From Myceligenerans indicum (lineage in GTDB: Bacteria; Actinomycetota; Actinomycetes; Actinomycetales; Cellulomonadaceae), in the NCBI RefSeq assembly GCF_016742955.1, contig NZ_JABBYC010000041.1:1-43120 (forward strand): a DNA stretch of 43,120 nucleotides, read 5' to 3'. Both the position numbers and the translations under genes were made by a program. Under the pieces are notes generated by a model that did no database searches, was not told the DNA's origin, and saw only the letters and a list, made by a program, of their open reading frames with translations. This document shows, in pieces, positions 31,879 through 40,314 of the stretch. How positions within the stretch are numbered: the first letter of the stretch is position 1; every line of letters begins with the position of its first letter.

Positions 31879-34800
31879 GTGACGACTCCCTCTACCACTG
31901 GTCCGACCGCCGGGTCACAGAACGATCACGACGGCGAGGCCGCCGCCTCTGTGACGACTGGCAAGCCCGCCCGCCGGCGCGCCACGCGTACCACCTCGGC
32001 GCCCGCCAAGGCGGCGGCGCCGATCGTCATCAAGTCCACCCCGGCGACGGAGACGTCGACCGCTCCCGCGCCGGTGTCGGGCGTGACGGCCGGGACAGGC
32101 TCCGCGATGCGCCCGCGGCGCCGGGCCACACGCGGTTCGGCCGCGCCCGTCACGCCGCCCGAGGCGACCGCGCCCGAGGTGACCGCGTCCGAGGTGACCG
32201 CGTCCGAGACGGCATCGTCCGACGCGGCCCCGTCCGAGGCGACGTCGCCCGAGGCGACGTCGCCCGCCTCGTCGGCGGAGACAGCCCCCGTGGCCGAGTC
32301 GGCCGAGGTCCCGGCCCCGGTCGAGGCGATCCCCGCCGGGGACGCGAGCGGTCCCGAGGCCACCGAGCAGCAGGCCACCGAGCAGCAGGAGGCGCCGCCG
32401 AAGCGCCGTTCGCGCCGCGCCACGAAGGCAGCGGGTGCGGCGGAGAACGTGCGGACGGCCGGGCGTCGCAAGCCGGCGACCGCCGCCGGCTCCGGCGCCT
32501 TTGAGGATGTCGCGGCCGATGCTGCCGCGGGCGACGCCGTCGTGGCCGGGGCGGCCACCGCCGAGACCGGTTCCGGTACGGCGGAGGCGCCGCCCGAGCC
32601 GGCTCGCCCAGAGCGTGCCCGACGGGGGCGGACCGCACCGGACGAGCCGGCGTCCGGCGAGCCGGCCGCCTCCACGGCCCCGAGCACGCAGGAGCCCGCG
32701 TCCCGCACCCGGACCGCTCGGCGCACCCGCGCCGCGTCGTCGGGCACGACGCCGGACGCCGGTGACGGCGGGCGGGCGGAGAAGAAGGACGACAAGCCCC
32801 GCACCGCACCGCGCCTGGCCACCACGGCGCTGCTGTTCCAGGCGCCCGACCTGACGGCCGTGCAGCGTGCACGTCGTGAGCCTGAACTCACGATGGCCGG
32901 TGCGGGCACGACGGTGTCGGACACCGCAACGAAGGACGTCGACACGTCCGAGACGGTCGCCGAGCCGGAGAGCGCCGAGTCCTCGGCCCCGGCGGGGTCC
33001 CGGTCCTCGACCCGTTCCGCCGCCGGGAAGCGCGCCCCCGGAGGCGCCGAGGCGCCGAGCCGGAAGCCGGCCGGGTCCGCCGGCGAGAACGATGCCGCCG
33101 GCGTGGCCGACGAGGCGGTCCCCGCACCGCGCTTCCAGACCGCCGAGCTGAGCGCGGACGACGCCGCGGCCGTGGACGAGGTCGGCGTCATCGAGGAGGA
33201 ACTGGCCGCCGAGGGCGTCGAGCTCACCGAACTGGCCCCGGCGGACCTGGACGAGGACGAGGAGTTCGAGGACGACGGGCGCTCCGGCAACCGCCGTCGC
33301 CGTCGCCGCGGCGGCCGGGGCCGCAGGGGCGGGCGCACCCGCGACGATCGCGGGGACGACGAGCCGGGCGAGCAGGGCAAGGGTGACGAGCAGGCCGACG
33401 ACACGTCGGCCGAGGAGGAGCCCTCCGACACCCACGAGGACGTGGCGGACGACGACGCGGAGCCGGGCAGCCGTCGCCGGCGTCGTCGTCGGCGCGGCAA
33501 CCGTGCGGAGCGTGCCGAGGCGGCTCGCAGCAGCCGCGGGTCGTCCGACGAGGTCACGGCCCTGAAGGGGTCCACCCGGCTCGAGGCCAAGCGGCAGCGT
33601 CGGCGTGAGGGCCGGGACGCGGGTCGTCGCCGGCAGATCGTCACCGAGGCCGAGTTCTTGGCGCGCCGCGAGTCGGTGACGCGGTCGATGGTGGTGCGCG
33701 AGCAGGACGGGCGCACGCAGATCGCCGTGCTGGAGGACGGCGTGCTCGTGGAGCACTACGTCTCGCAGCAGTCGCAGGTGTCGATGGCCGGCAACGTCTA
33801 CCTGGGTCGCGTGCAGAACGTTCTGCCCTCCATGGAGGCCGCGTTCGTCGACATCGGCAAGGGGCGCAACGCCGTGCTGTACGCGGGCGAGGTGAACTGG
33901 GACGCCGCGGGTATCGCGGACGGTCAGCCCCGCCGCATCGAGGAGGCGCTCAAGTCCGGCGACACCGTGCTGGTCCAGGTCACCAAGGACCCGATCGGGC
34001 ACAAGGGTGCCCGCCTGACGTCGCAGGTCACGCTCGCGGGGCGCTACCTGGTGTTCGTGCCCGGCGGCGGCATGACGGGGATCAGCCGCAAGCTGCCCGA
34101 CACCGAGCGCAACCGGCTCAAGAAGATCCTGCGCGAGGTGGTGCCCGAAGGCGCCGGCGTGATCGTGCGCACGGCCGCGGAAGGTGCCAGCGAGGACGAG
34201 TTGCGGGCCGACGTCGAACGCCTGCAGGGTCAGTGGAACGCCATCACCACGAAGGCGGACCGCTCCAAGAAGTCCGCGCCCGTGCTGCTCCAGGGTGAGC
34301 CGGACCTCGCGATCCGCGTGGTGCGCGACATCTTCAACGACGACTTCTCCTCCCTGGTCGTGGCAGGCGATCGTGCCTGGGACGAGATCTCCTCCTACGT
34401 CGACGAGCTCGCGCCGGACCTGCGTGAGCGCGTGACGAAGTGGGTCCAGGCCGGCGACGTCTTCGCCGAGCACCGGATCGACGAGCAGCTCGCCAAGGGC
34501 ATGGACCGCAAGGTGTGGCTGCCGTCCGGCGGCTCGCTGGTGATCGACCGCACCGAGGCCATGACCGTCGTGGACGTCAACACCGGGAAGTTCACCGGGG
34601 CGGGCGGCACGCTGGAGGAGACCGTCACCCGGAACAACCTCGAGGCGGCCGAGGAGATCGTGCGCCAGCTCCGGCTGCGCGACATCGGCGGCATCATCGT
34701 CATCGACTTCATCGACATGGTGCTCGAGTCGAACAGGGACCTGGTGCTGCGGCGCCTGGTCGAGTGCCTGGGTCGCGACCGGACGAAGCACCAGGTCGCC

Positions 34801-35520
34801 GAGGTGACGTCCCTGGGTCTCGTGCAGATGACGCGCAAGCGTGTGGGGCAGGGCCTCGTGGAGGCGTTCAGCGAGACGTGCGAGCACTGCAACGGCCGCG
34901 GGTTCGTGGTCCACGACCACCCCGTCGAGCGCGGACCGTCCGGCGGCGAACAGTCCGACGGCGGCTCCGGCGGCAGCGCACGCAAGCGCCGCAAGCGGGG
35001 CGGCAAGTCGGGCGGTGGCCCCGAGGTCGCGGCACCGCCGAAGTCGGCGGGGCCGGCGTCGCCGGCCGCGGCGGTACTCCCCGAGGAGAGCTCCGAGCAG
35101 CGCGAGGAGGTCAAGGCGCGGCTGGCGACGATCGCCGCCGCCGCGCAGCACGCCCACGAGGGCGAGGGCGAGGAGGCCAAGGACGCCACGGACCTGGCTG
35201 CCGGTGCGGACCACGCGCCGCGGGCGGACCAGGACACGGACGCCGTGCCGGCCGCCGAGCCCGAGCCGGCCCCCAGGTCCGAGCACAGGTTCGAAATCAG
35301 CCTGCCGGAGCCGAGAAGTGGCGCGGGCGAGCGGGCCACGACGATGCCCGCTGCCTCGCTCGACGCGATCGTGCTGCCGGACCGGTCGCTGAAGGCCGAG
35401 CCGGCGGCAGTGCCCGCGAACGGCTCGGCGGGTGACACCGGCGAGCAGGCCGAGGACGGTACGCCGGACGGTGGTGACGCGTCCGAGCCGGCCAAAGGAG
35501 CCGGCGACGAGGTCGCCTGA
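31879..35520 (+). CDS. rne: Ribonuclease E/G family endoribonuclease
   Basis: A 1213-aa single-strand endoribonuclease for mRNA decay and rRNA/tRNA processing. Residues 1 to about 570 are low complexity: Ala/Pro/Thr/Glu-rich repeats, then an acidic block and Arg-rich blocks (RRRRRGGRGRRGGR, RRRRRRRGNRAERAE) suited to RNA binding. The catalytic core is about 600-1020: S1 domain GNVYLGRVQNVLPSMEAAF (from 638), Mg ligands D899 (MTVVDVNTG) and D943 (IVIDFIDM), and the zinc-link C1001/C1004 in CEHCNGRG. A Lys/Arg- and Glu-rich tail ends the protein. The core sits centrally as in mycobacterial RNase E, not N-terminally as in E. coli. GTG start, AGGAG eight nt upstream. Confidence 0.95.
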   Translation: MTTPSTTGPTAGSQNDHDGEAAASVTTGKPARRRATRTTSAPAKAAAPIVIKSTPATETSTAPAPVSGVTAGTGSAMRPRRRATRGSAAPVTPPEATAPEVTASEVTASETASSDAAPSEATSPEATSPASSAETAPVAESAEVPAPVEAIPAGDASGPEATEQQATEQQEAPPKRRSRRATKAAGAAENVRTAGRRKPATAAGSGAFEDVAADAAAGDAVVAGAATAETGSGTAEAPPEPARPERARRGRTAPDEPASGEPAASTAPSTQEPASRTRTARRTRAASSGTTPDAGDGGRAEKKDDKPRTAPRLATTALLFQAPDLTAVQRARREPELTMAGAGTTVSDTATKDVDTSETVAEPESAESSAPAGSRSSTRSAAGKRAPGGAEAPSRKPAGSAGENDAAGVADEAVPAPRFQTAELSADDAAAVDEVGVIEEELAAEGVELTELAPADLDEDEEFEDDGRSGNRRRRRRGGRGRRGGRTRDDRGDDEPGEQGKGDEQADDTSAEEEPSDTHEDVADDDAEPGSRRRRRRRRGNRAERAEAARSSRGSSDEVTALKGSTRLEAKRQRRREGRDAGRRRQIVTEAEFLARRESVTRSMVVREQDGRTQIAVLEDGVLVEHYVSQQSQVSMAGNVYLGRVQNVLPSMEAAFVDIGKGRNAVLYAGEVNWDAAGIADGQPRRIEEALKSGDTVLVQVTKDPIGHKGARLTSQVTLAGRYLVFVPGGGMTGISRKLPDTERNRLKKILREVVPEGAGVIVRTAAEGASEDELRADVERLQGQWNAITTKADRSKKSAPVLLQGEPDLAIRVVRDIFNDDFSSLVVAGDRAWDEISSYVDELAPDLRERVTKWVQAGDVFAEHRIDEQLAKGMDRKVWLPSGGSLVIDRTEAMTVVDVNTGKFTGAGGTLEETVTRNNLEAAEEIVRQLRLRDIGGIIVIDFIDMVLESNRDLVLRRLVECLGRDRTKHQVAEVTSLGLVQMTRKRVGQGLVEAFSETCEHCNGRGFVVHDHPVERGPSGGEQSDGGSGGSARKRRKRGGKSGGGPEVAAPPKSAGPASPAAAVLPEESSEQREEVKARLATIAAAAQHAHEGEGEEAKDATDLAAGADHAPRADQDTDAVPAAEPEPAPRSEHRFEISLPEPRSGAGERATTMPAASLDAIVLPDRSLKAEPAAVPANGSAGDTGEQAEDGTPDGGDASEPAKGAGDEVA

Positions 35521-35575
35521 GAACCAGCAGAGGAAGGGATTCTGGTCCAGGCTGCTGGGCCGCTGAGAACCTCCC

Positions 35576-35616
35576 GCACAGGGCCGTCACCCCGCCCAGG
35601 GGTGGCGGCCCTGTGC
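35576..35616 (+). terminator. Terminator of rne
   Basis: An 18-bp stem (35576-35593 with 35599-35616, one G-U pair) closes a 5-nt loop, 55 nt after the rne stop. It probably works also against read-through from the convergent methyltransferase gene. The remaining 100 bp to 35721 shows nothing else. Confidence 0.75.
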
Positions 35617-35721
35617 CGTGGCCAGGCGTGGAACCGTGTCGTGCCGGGAACACGGGGTTCATGCGGTAGCGGGGAACGGACGCGTGCCCGGCGGCGGGAA
35701 CCGTGCGGCGGCGTCGCGGGC

Positions 35722-36294
35722 TCAGTCCTCGACCAGGGGGACGAACCGGTAGCCGCCGTGCTCGCTCACACGTACCTCGCCGTCCCCGCGGCGTTCCACG
35801 AGCAGCATCCGGCCTCGCACGGGAATCACCATCAGGCCACCCGGCGCCAGCTGGTCCACCAGTTCCCGGGGCAGGCGGCTCGCCGTCGCCGAGACGAGGA
35901 TCCGGTCCCAGCCGCCGGGCCGGGGGACGCCGAGCGCACCCGGCTCCGCCCGCGTCACGTGTGCCCAGCCCATGCCGGTCGCCGCCACGTTGTCGCCCGC
36001 CCACTCGGCCAGGCGCGGATGCCTCTCGACGCCGAGCACCTCGCCGTTCGGGCCGGTCAGGTGAGCCAGGAGGGCGGTCGTCCATCCGGAGCCGGCCCCG
36101 ATGTCGAGCACGCGTGCGCGGCGCGGGACGCGCAGGAGGCGCAGCATGTCGGCGACGGTGCTGGGCTGCGAGGACGTCTGGCCGTGCCCGATGGGCAGCG
36201 GGTGGTCGGAGCCGGCGAGGGAACGCTGGCCATGGGGAAGGAAGCCGGTGCGCGGCACGGCCTGCATGGCGCGCGCGACGGTGTCGTCGGCCAT
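35722..36294 (-). CDS. Protein-L-isoaspartate O-methyltransferase family protein
   Basis: A 190-aa SAM-dependent methyltransferase of the PCMT family, which starts repair of isoaspartyl residues in aged proteins. It shows RAMQAVPRTGFLP, the substrate-binding PLPIGHGQTSSQPSTVADML and the SAM loop RVLDIGAGSGWTTALLA, then GGWDRILVSATASRLP and APGGLMVIPV. It is slightly shorter than E. coli Pcm (208 aa). The ATG lies 7 nt after TACCCT, a leaderless arrangement. Convergent with rne and divergent from rplU. Confidence 0.88.
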   Translation of the reverse strand: MADDTVARAMQAVPRTGFLPHGQRSLAGSDHPLPIGHGQTSSQPSTVADMLRLLRVPRRARVLDIGAGSGWTTALLAHLTGPNGEVLGVERHPRLAEWAGDNVAATGMGWAHVTRAEPGALGVPRPGGWDRILVSATASRLPRELVDQLAPGGLMVIPVRGRMLLVERRGDGEVRVSEHGGYRFVPLVED

Positions 36295-36301
36295 ACCTCA
36301 C

Positions 36302-36307
36302 AGGGTA
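36302..36307 (-). promoter_or_regulatory. -10 box of the isoaspartyl methyltransferase gene
   Basis: TACCCT on the minus strand is followed by 7 nt and the ATG at 36294. Confidence 0.45.
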
Positions 36308-36395
36308 GGCCGTGGCCCGTCACGGGTCCCGGCGGACGGGGGCGCCCGCCGAGGGGCCGGACGGTCGTCGTCGGCCATCTCACAGGCCGCGTGGT

Positions 36396-36424
36396 TTGAA
36401 CGGGGTGGCCGCATCCCGTAATCT
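36396..36424 (+). promoter_or_regulatory. Promoter of rplU-rpmA
   Basis: TTGAAC (36396-36401) and TAATCT (36419-36424) with a 17-nt spacer form one of the best housekeeping promoters in the window. Confidence 0.75.
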
Positions 36425-36426
36425 TG

Positions 36427-36527
36427 GACGTCGGTGCGCGTTCTGCGCACCTGTCCCGCGTGCCCATGGCGCACCGCACTCGACCGCTGCGGCGGTGAGA
36501 GTTACAGCAAAGCCGGTGACCGACGTC
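36427..36527 (+). promoter_or_regulatory. Possible structured leader of rplU
   Basis: GGTGCGC/GCGCACC (36433-36439 and 36445-36451) forms a 7-bp hairpin. A long-range helix is possible between GACGTCGGT (36427-36435) and ACCGACGTC (36519-36527), which competes with the hairpin at 36433-36435. Ribosomal protein operons are often autoregulated through such leaders; ligand and function are not shown. Confidence 0.35.
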
Positions 36528-36562
36528 GTGCGCGCACGCCAAGACGAGGAGAAGAGTTCAAC

Positions 36563-36871
36563 GTGGTGTACGCGATCGTCAAGGCCGGTGGCCGGCAGGA
36601 GAAGGTTTCCGTCGGATCCATCGTGGTCATGGACCGGGTCCCGGCGCAGCCGGGCGAGTCGGTGGAGCTGCCCGCTCTGCTGCTGGTCGACGGGGAGAAG
36701 GTGACCACCGACAAGGCCAAGCTGGCCAAGGTCAAGGTCACCGCCGAGGTCGTGCGGGACGAGAAGGGCCCCAAGATCACGATCCTCAAGTACAAGAACA
36801 AGACCGGTTACCGCAAGCGCCAGGGCCACCGCCAGCCGCTGACGCGCCTGAAGGTCACCGGGATCAACTGA
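36563..36871 (+). CDS. rplU: 50S ribosomal protein L21
   Basis: A 102-aa large-subunit protein, the standard length. It reads MVYAIVKAGGRQEKV from the first of two adjacent GTGs (36563), and contains the C-terminal KNKTGYRKRQGHRQPLT of L21. GGAG lies 11 nt before this start and 14 nt before the second GTG, favouring the first. It heads the conserved rplU-rpmA-obgE cluster. The 150-bp gap to rpmA has a weak GTGCTCG/CGAGCAC pairing (36881-36887 with 36929-36935) but no clear terminator. Confidence 0.96.
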   Translation: MVYAIVKAGGRQEKVSVGSIVVMDRVPAQPGESVELPALLLVDGEKVTTDKAKLAKVKVTAEVVRDEKGPKITILKYKNKTGYRKRQGHRQPLTRLKVTGIN

Positions 36872-37021
36872 CGCGACGACGTGCTCGACGGAGGGTGAGG
36901 GCCGAGGAACGAGGCACTCGCCCGGAGCCGAGCACGAGGAGCGTCGGTACGAGACCAAGCTTCCGCCGGGCTCGTTCCGGCGTCTGTACTTCCAGTAACT
37001 CCCCGAAAGAGGTCAGCAGAG

Positions 37022-37282
37022 ATGGCACACAAGAAGGGCGCGAGCTCCTCGCGCAACGGTCGTGACTCGAACGCCCAGCGTCTCGGCGTCAAGCGCTTCG
37101 GTGGCCAGGTCGTGAACGCGGGCGAGATCATCGTGCGCCAGCGCGGCACGCACTTCCACCCGGGCAACAACGTCGGTCGCGGTGGCGACGACACGCTGTT
37201 CGCCCTGACCGCGGGCGCCGTGCAGTTCGGCACGCGCCGTGGCCGCAAGGTCATCGACATCGTCGAGCCCGCCGGGGCCTGA
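37022..37282 (+). CDS. rpmA: 50S ribosomal protein L27
   Basis: An 86-aa large-subunit protein near the peptidyl-transferase centre. It starts MAHKKGASSSRNGRDSNAQR, matching the E. coli-type short N-terminus with no Firmicutes-style cleavable leader. GRRKVIDIVE-like RGRKVIDIVEP closes the protein. AAAGAGG lies about 10 nt before the ATG. A strong terminator follows. Confidence 0.97.
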   Translation: MAHKKGASSSRNGRDSNAQRLGVKRFGGQVVNAGEIIVRQRGTHFHPGNNVGRGGDDTLFALTAGAVQFGTRRGRKVIDIVEPAGA

Positions 37283-37293
37283 TCCCGGTACCC

Positions 37294-37328
37294 ACGAGGG
37301 GGCGCGCCCGGCGGGCGCGCCCCCTCGT
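37294..37328 (+). terminator. Terminator after rpmA
   Basis: Complementary 17-nt arms (37294-37310 and 37312-37328) give a GC-rich stem of about 15 bp with a small loop, followed by CCTGTCTTG. It separates rpmA from obgE. Confidence 0.75.
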
Positions 37329-37350
37329 CCTGTCTTGAGAGGATGGACCC

Positions 37351-38868
37351 ATGGCCAGCTTTGTCGATCGTGTCGTCCTGCATGCCGTGGGCGGCAACGG
37401 CGGGCACGGCGTCGCGTCGATCCGTCGCGAGAAGTTCAAGCCGCTCGCCGGCCCCGACGGCGGCAACGGCGGTGACGGCGGTTCCGTCAAGCTGGTCGTC
37501 GACCCGCAGGTGACCACACTTCTCGACTACCACCACTCGCCGCACCGCCACGGCACCAACGGCACCCAGGGCATGGGTGACGACCGTGACGGTGCCAACG
37601 GCGCCGACGTCTCGTTGGGGGTTCCCGACGGCACGGTGGTCAAGGACCGCGACGGAAAGGTCCTCGCGGACCTGGTCGGGGCGGGAGCCGAGTACGTCGT
37701 CGCGCAGGGCGGCCGGGGTGGCCTGGGCAACCGGGCTCTGGCGTCGCCGAAGCGCAAGGCACCCGGGTTCGCGCTGCTCGGTGAGCCGGGCGAGGAGGCC
37801 GACGTCGTCCTCGAGCTGAAGACCATCGCCGACGTCGCCCTGGTGGGCTACCCGAGTGCGGGGAAGTCCTCGCTCATCGCCGCGATCTCGGCCGCACGGC
37901 CGAAGATCGCCGACTATCCCTTCACGACCCTCGTACCGAACCTCGGGGTGGTCCAGGCCGGGGAGTCCCGCTACACGGTCGCGGACGTGCCCGGCCTCAT
38001 CCCGGGTGCGAGCGAGGGCAAGGGGCTGGGGCTGGAGTTCCTGCGGCACATCGAGCGCACGGCGGTGATCGTGCACGTCCTGGACTGCGCCACGCTGGAG
38101 TCGCAGCGTGACCCGGTCAGCGACCTCGACGTCCTGGAGGCGGAGCTCGCCTCGTACGCGGGAGACCTCGGCATCGAGGGCGGGCGCGTGCCGCTGACGG
38201 AACGTCCCCGGATCGTGGTCCTGAACAAGATCGACGTGCCCGACGCGCGCGACCTGGCGGAGATGGTCCGGCCGGACCTGGAGGCCCGGGGGCTGCGTGT
38301 CTTCGAGGTCTCGACCGCGAGCCACGAGGGGCTGCGCCCGTTGACGTTCGCGCTGGCGAAGATCGTCGAGGAGGCGCGTGCCGCGGCGCCGGAGCCCGAG
38401 CCGCAGCGCATCGTCCTGCGGCCGAAGCCCGTGGACGCCGCAGGATTCACCGTGGCCCGCAAGGGCGGCGAGCACGACTACTGGTTCGAGGTGCGGGGCT
38501 CGAAGCCGGAGCGCTGGGTCAAGCAGACGGACTTCAACAACGACGAGGCGGTCGGGTTCCTCGCTGACCGGCTGGAGCGGCTCGGCGTGGAGGACAAGCT
38601 GTTCAAGGCCGGTGCGGTGGCGGGCGACGAGGTCCGGATCGGTGATCCGGCGGGCGCCGTGGTCTTCGACTGGGAGCCCACGCTGACCACGGGGCCCGAA
38701 CTGCTCGGAGCCCGGGGGACGGACCTGCGCCTGGAGGAGACCGCGCGCCCGACCCGCGCGCAGCGGCGGCGCGAGTTCACCGAGCGCATGGACGCGAAGG
38801 CGGAAGCGCGCCGGGAGCTGTGGACCGAACGGGAGTCGGGCATCTGGACGGACCCGGACCAGGACTGA
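37351..38868 (+). CDS. obgE: GTPase Obg
   Basis: A 505-aa ribosome-associated GTPase. The Gly-rich Obg fold is at about 2-158 (GGNGGHGVASIRREKF, GPDGGNGGDGG). The G domain follows with G1 GYPSAGKSS (about 166-174), switch-I DYPFTTLVPNLG, G3 DVPGLI and G4 NKID. An OCT domain (about 350-440) of Gram-positive Obg proteins and an acidic/basic tail end it. ATG start with AGAGGA seven nt upstream. The short GC-rich palindrome CCGGGCC-TCC-GGGCCCGG just after the stop might be a weak terminator. Confidence 0.96.
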   Translation: MASFVDRVVLHAVGGNGGHGVASIRREKFKPLAGPDGGNGGDGGSVKLVVDPQVTTLLDYHHSPHRHGTNGTQGMGDDRDGANGADVSLGVPDGTVVKDRDGKVLADLVGAGAEYVVAQGGRGGLGNRALASPKRKAPGFALLGEPGEEADVVLELKTIADVALVGYPSAGKSSLIAAISAARPKIADYPFTTLVPNLGVVQAGESRYTVADVPGLIPGASEGKGLGLEFLRHIERTAVIVHVLDCATLESQRDPVSDLDVLEAELASYAGDLGIEGGRVPLTERPRIVVLNKIDVPDARDLAEMVRPDLEARGLRVFEVSTASHEGLRPLTFALAKIVEEARAAAPEPEPQRIVLRPKPVDAAGFTVARKGGEHDYWFEVRGSKPERWVKQTDFNNDEAVGFLADRLERLGVEDKLFKAGAVAGDEVRIGDPAGAVVFDWEPTLTTGPELLGARGTDLRLEETARPTRAQRRREFTERMDAKAEARRELWTERESGIWTDPDQD

Positions 38869-39021
38869 TGGTCTTCTGCCGGGCCTCCGGGCCCGGTCTC
38901 GCCGGGGCCCGAGCGCGCCTGTGGCCGCGGTGGTTCCGGCGGCCCGGACCGGCCGTGGCGGCCGGGACAGGGAGTGGCAGTGGGGGCGCTCACCGTAGTG
39001 CGGCAGGTTCCGCCTGGCGAA

Positions 39022-40239
39022 ATGAGCGCGCGTCGGGGAGGCGTGGCCGGTGATGATGGGGGAGTGGCCCCCGCTTCGTCCCGTGCCGCGCTGCCCGCCG
39101 CACGCCGCATCGTCGTCAAGATCGGATCCTCCTCGCTGACCCGCCCGGACGGGCACCTCGACGAGGGCGCGCTCCGTGCACTCGTGGACGTGCTCGCCGC
39201 CCGGGTGGCCGGTTCCGCGGCCGACGGTCCGGCGGTCGCCGCACGCGACGGCAGCCAGATCGTCCTGGTCACCTCCGGTGCGGTCGCCGCGGGGATCGGC
39301 CCGCTCGGGCTGCCCGTCCGCCCGCGCGACCTCGCCACCATGCAGGCGGCGGCATCGGTGGGGCAGGGGCAGCTCGTGGCCCGCTACACGGAGGCCTTCG
39401 CCCGCCACGGTCTGCGGGTCGGCCAGGTGCTGCTCACCGCCGAGGACACCGTGCGCCGCTCCCGCTATGCGAACGCGCAGCGGTCGCTGGAGAAGCTGCT
39501 GGCGCTCGGCGTCGTCCCCGTCATCAACGAGAACGACGCCGTGACCACGGCGGAGCTGAAGTTCGGCGACAACGACAGGCTCGCTGCCCTCGCGGCGCAT
39601 CTGGTGCGGGCCGACGCGCTCGTGCTGCTGACCGACGTCGACGGGCTGTACGACGGCCCGCCCTCACGGCCCGGCGCGCGGCGGATACCGCACGTGGCGC
39701 AGCTGTCGGACGTCGCCGGCGTCGAGGTGACCGCCCGGGGAAGCGCCGTCGGGACCGGGGGAATGCTCACCAAGCTGCAGGCGGTCCGGATCGCGACCGG
39801 TGACGGTATCCCCGTGGTCCTCACGCGGGCGGCCGACGCGGCCGCCGCGCTGGCCGGTGAGGACACCGGCACGTTCTTCGCGGCCACGGGCCGACGCACG
39901 ACGGCGCGGCGGCTCTGGATCGCGCATGCCGCCGGAACCGAGGGGCGCATCCACCTGGACGACGGCGCGGTCCGCGCGGTCCGTGGAGGCCTTGCCTCGC
40001 TGCTGCCCGCAGGGGTGACGAAGGCGGAGGGGACGTTCGACGCGGGTGATCCCGTCGAGCTCGTGGGGCCCGACGGCGTCGTCGTCGGGCGCGGCCTGGT
40101 GGCCTTCGGTTCCGCCGACCTGCCCGCCCTGCTCGGCCGCACCACGCACGCCCTGCGCGAGGAGCTCGGCGAAGGCTACGACCGTGAGGTGGTCCATCGC
40201 GACGACCTGGTGCTGGAGGACAACGGGTTCGCCCCGTGA
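39022..40239 (+). CDS. proB: Glutamate 5-kinase
   Basis: First enzyme of proline synthesis, forming gamma-glutamyl phosphate; partner of ProA. It is 405 aa, with the kinase domain beginning RRIVVKIGSSSLT and containing VTSGAVAAGIG, VINENDAV, FGDNDRLAALAA, LLTDVDGLY and GTGGMLTKLQA, and a C-terminal PUA domain (about 320-400). The start is uncertain: the ATG at 39022 has no ribosome site; GTGs at 38974, 39043 and 39064 are in frame, and homology begins only near residue 25. A TAGTGC box at 38996 could serve the ATG start. Confidence 0.94.
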   Translation: MSARRGGVAGDDGGVAPASSRAALPAARRIVVKIGSSSLTRPDGHLDEGALRALVDVLAARVAGSAADGPAVAARDGSQIVLVTSGAVAAGIGPLGLPVRPRDLATMQAAASVGQGQLVARYTEAFARHGLRVGQVLLTAEDTVRRSRYANAQRSLEKLLALGVVPVINENDAVTTAELKFGDNDRLAALAAHLVRADALVLLTDVDGLYDGPPSRPGARRIPHVAQLSDVAGVEVTARGSAVGTGGMLTKLQAVRIATGDGIPVVLTRAADAAAALAGEDTGTFFAATGRRTTARRLWIAHAAGTEGRIHLDDGAVRAVRGGLASLLPAGVTKAEGTFDAGDPVELVGPDGVVVGRGLVAFGSADLPALLGRTTHALREELGEGYDREVVHRDDLVLEDNGFAP

Positions 40240-40301
40240 GCCGGAGCGCGGCCCGCCGACCAGGTTGTGGATAGCCGCTGCCGCGCGTCCGCGACCAGAC
40301 G

Positions 40302-40307
40302 TAGGCT
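40302..40307 (+). promoter_or_regulatory. -10 box of proA
   Basis: TAGGCT is followed by 7 nt and the ATG at 40315, without a Shine-Dalgarno sequence. Confidence 0.5.
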
Positions 40308-40314
40308 CGTGGAC

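Noticed and set aside
31915..35286. A minus-strand open frame of over 1100 codons opposite rne
   Set aside because: Composition-driven shadow of the repetitive rne arm; no domain-like segment and no ribosome site.
36808..39600. A long minus-strand open frame opposite rpmA, obgE and proB
   Set aside because: Runs across three conserved plus-strand genes and their terminator; no plausible product.
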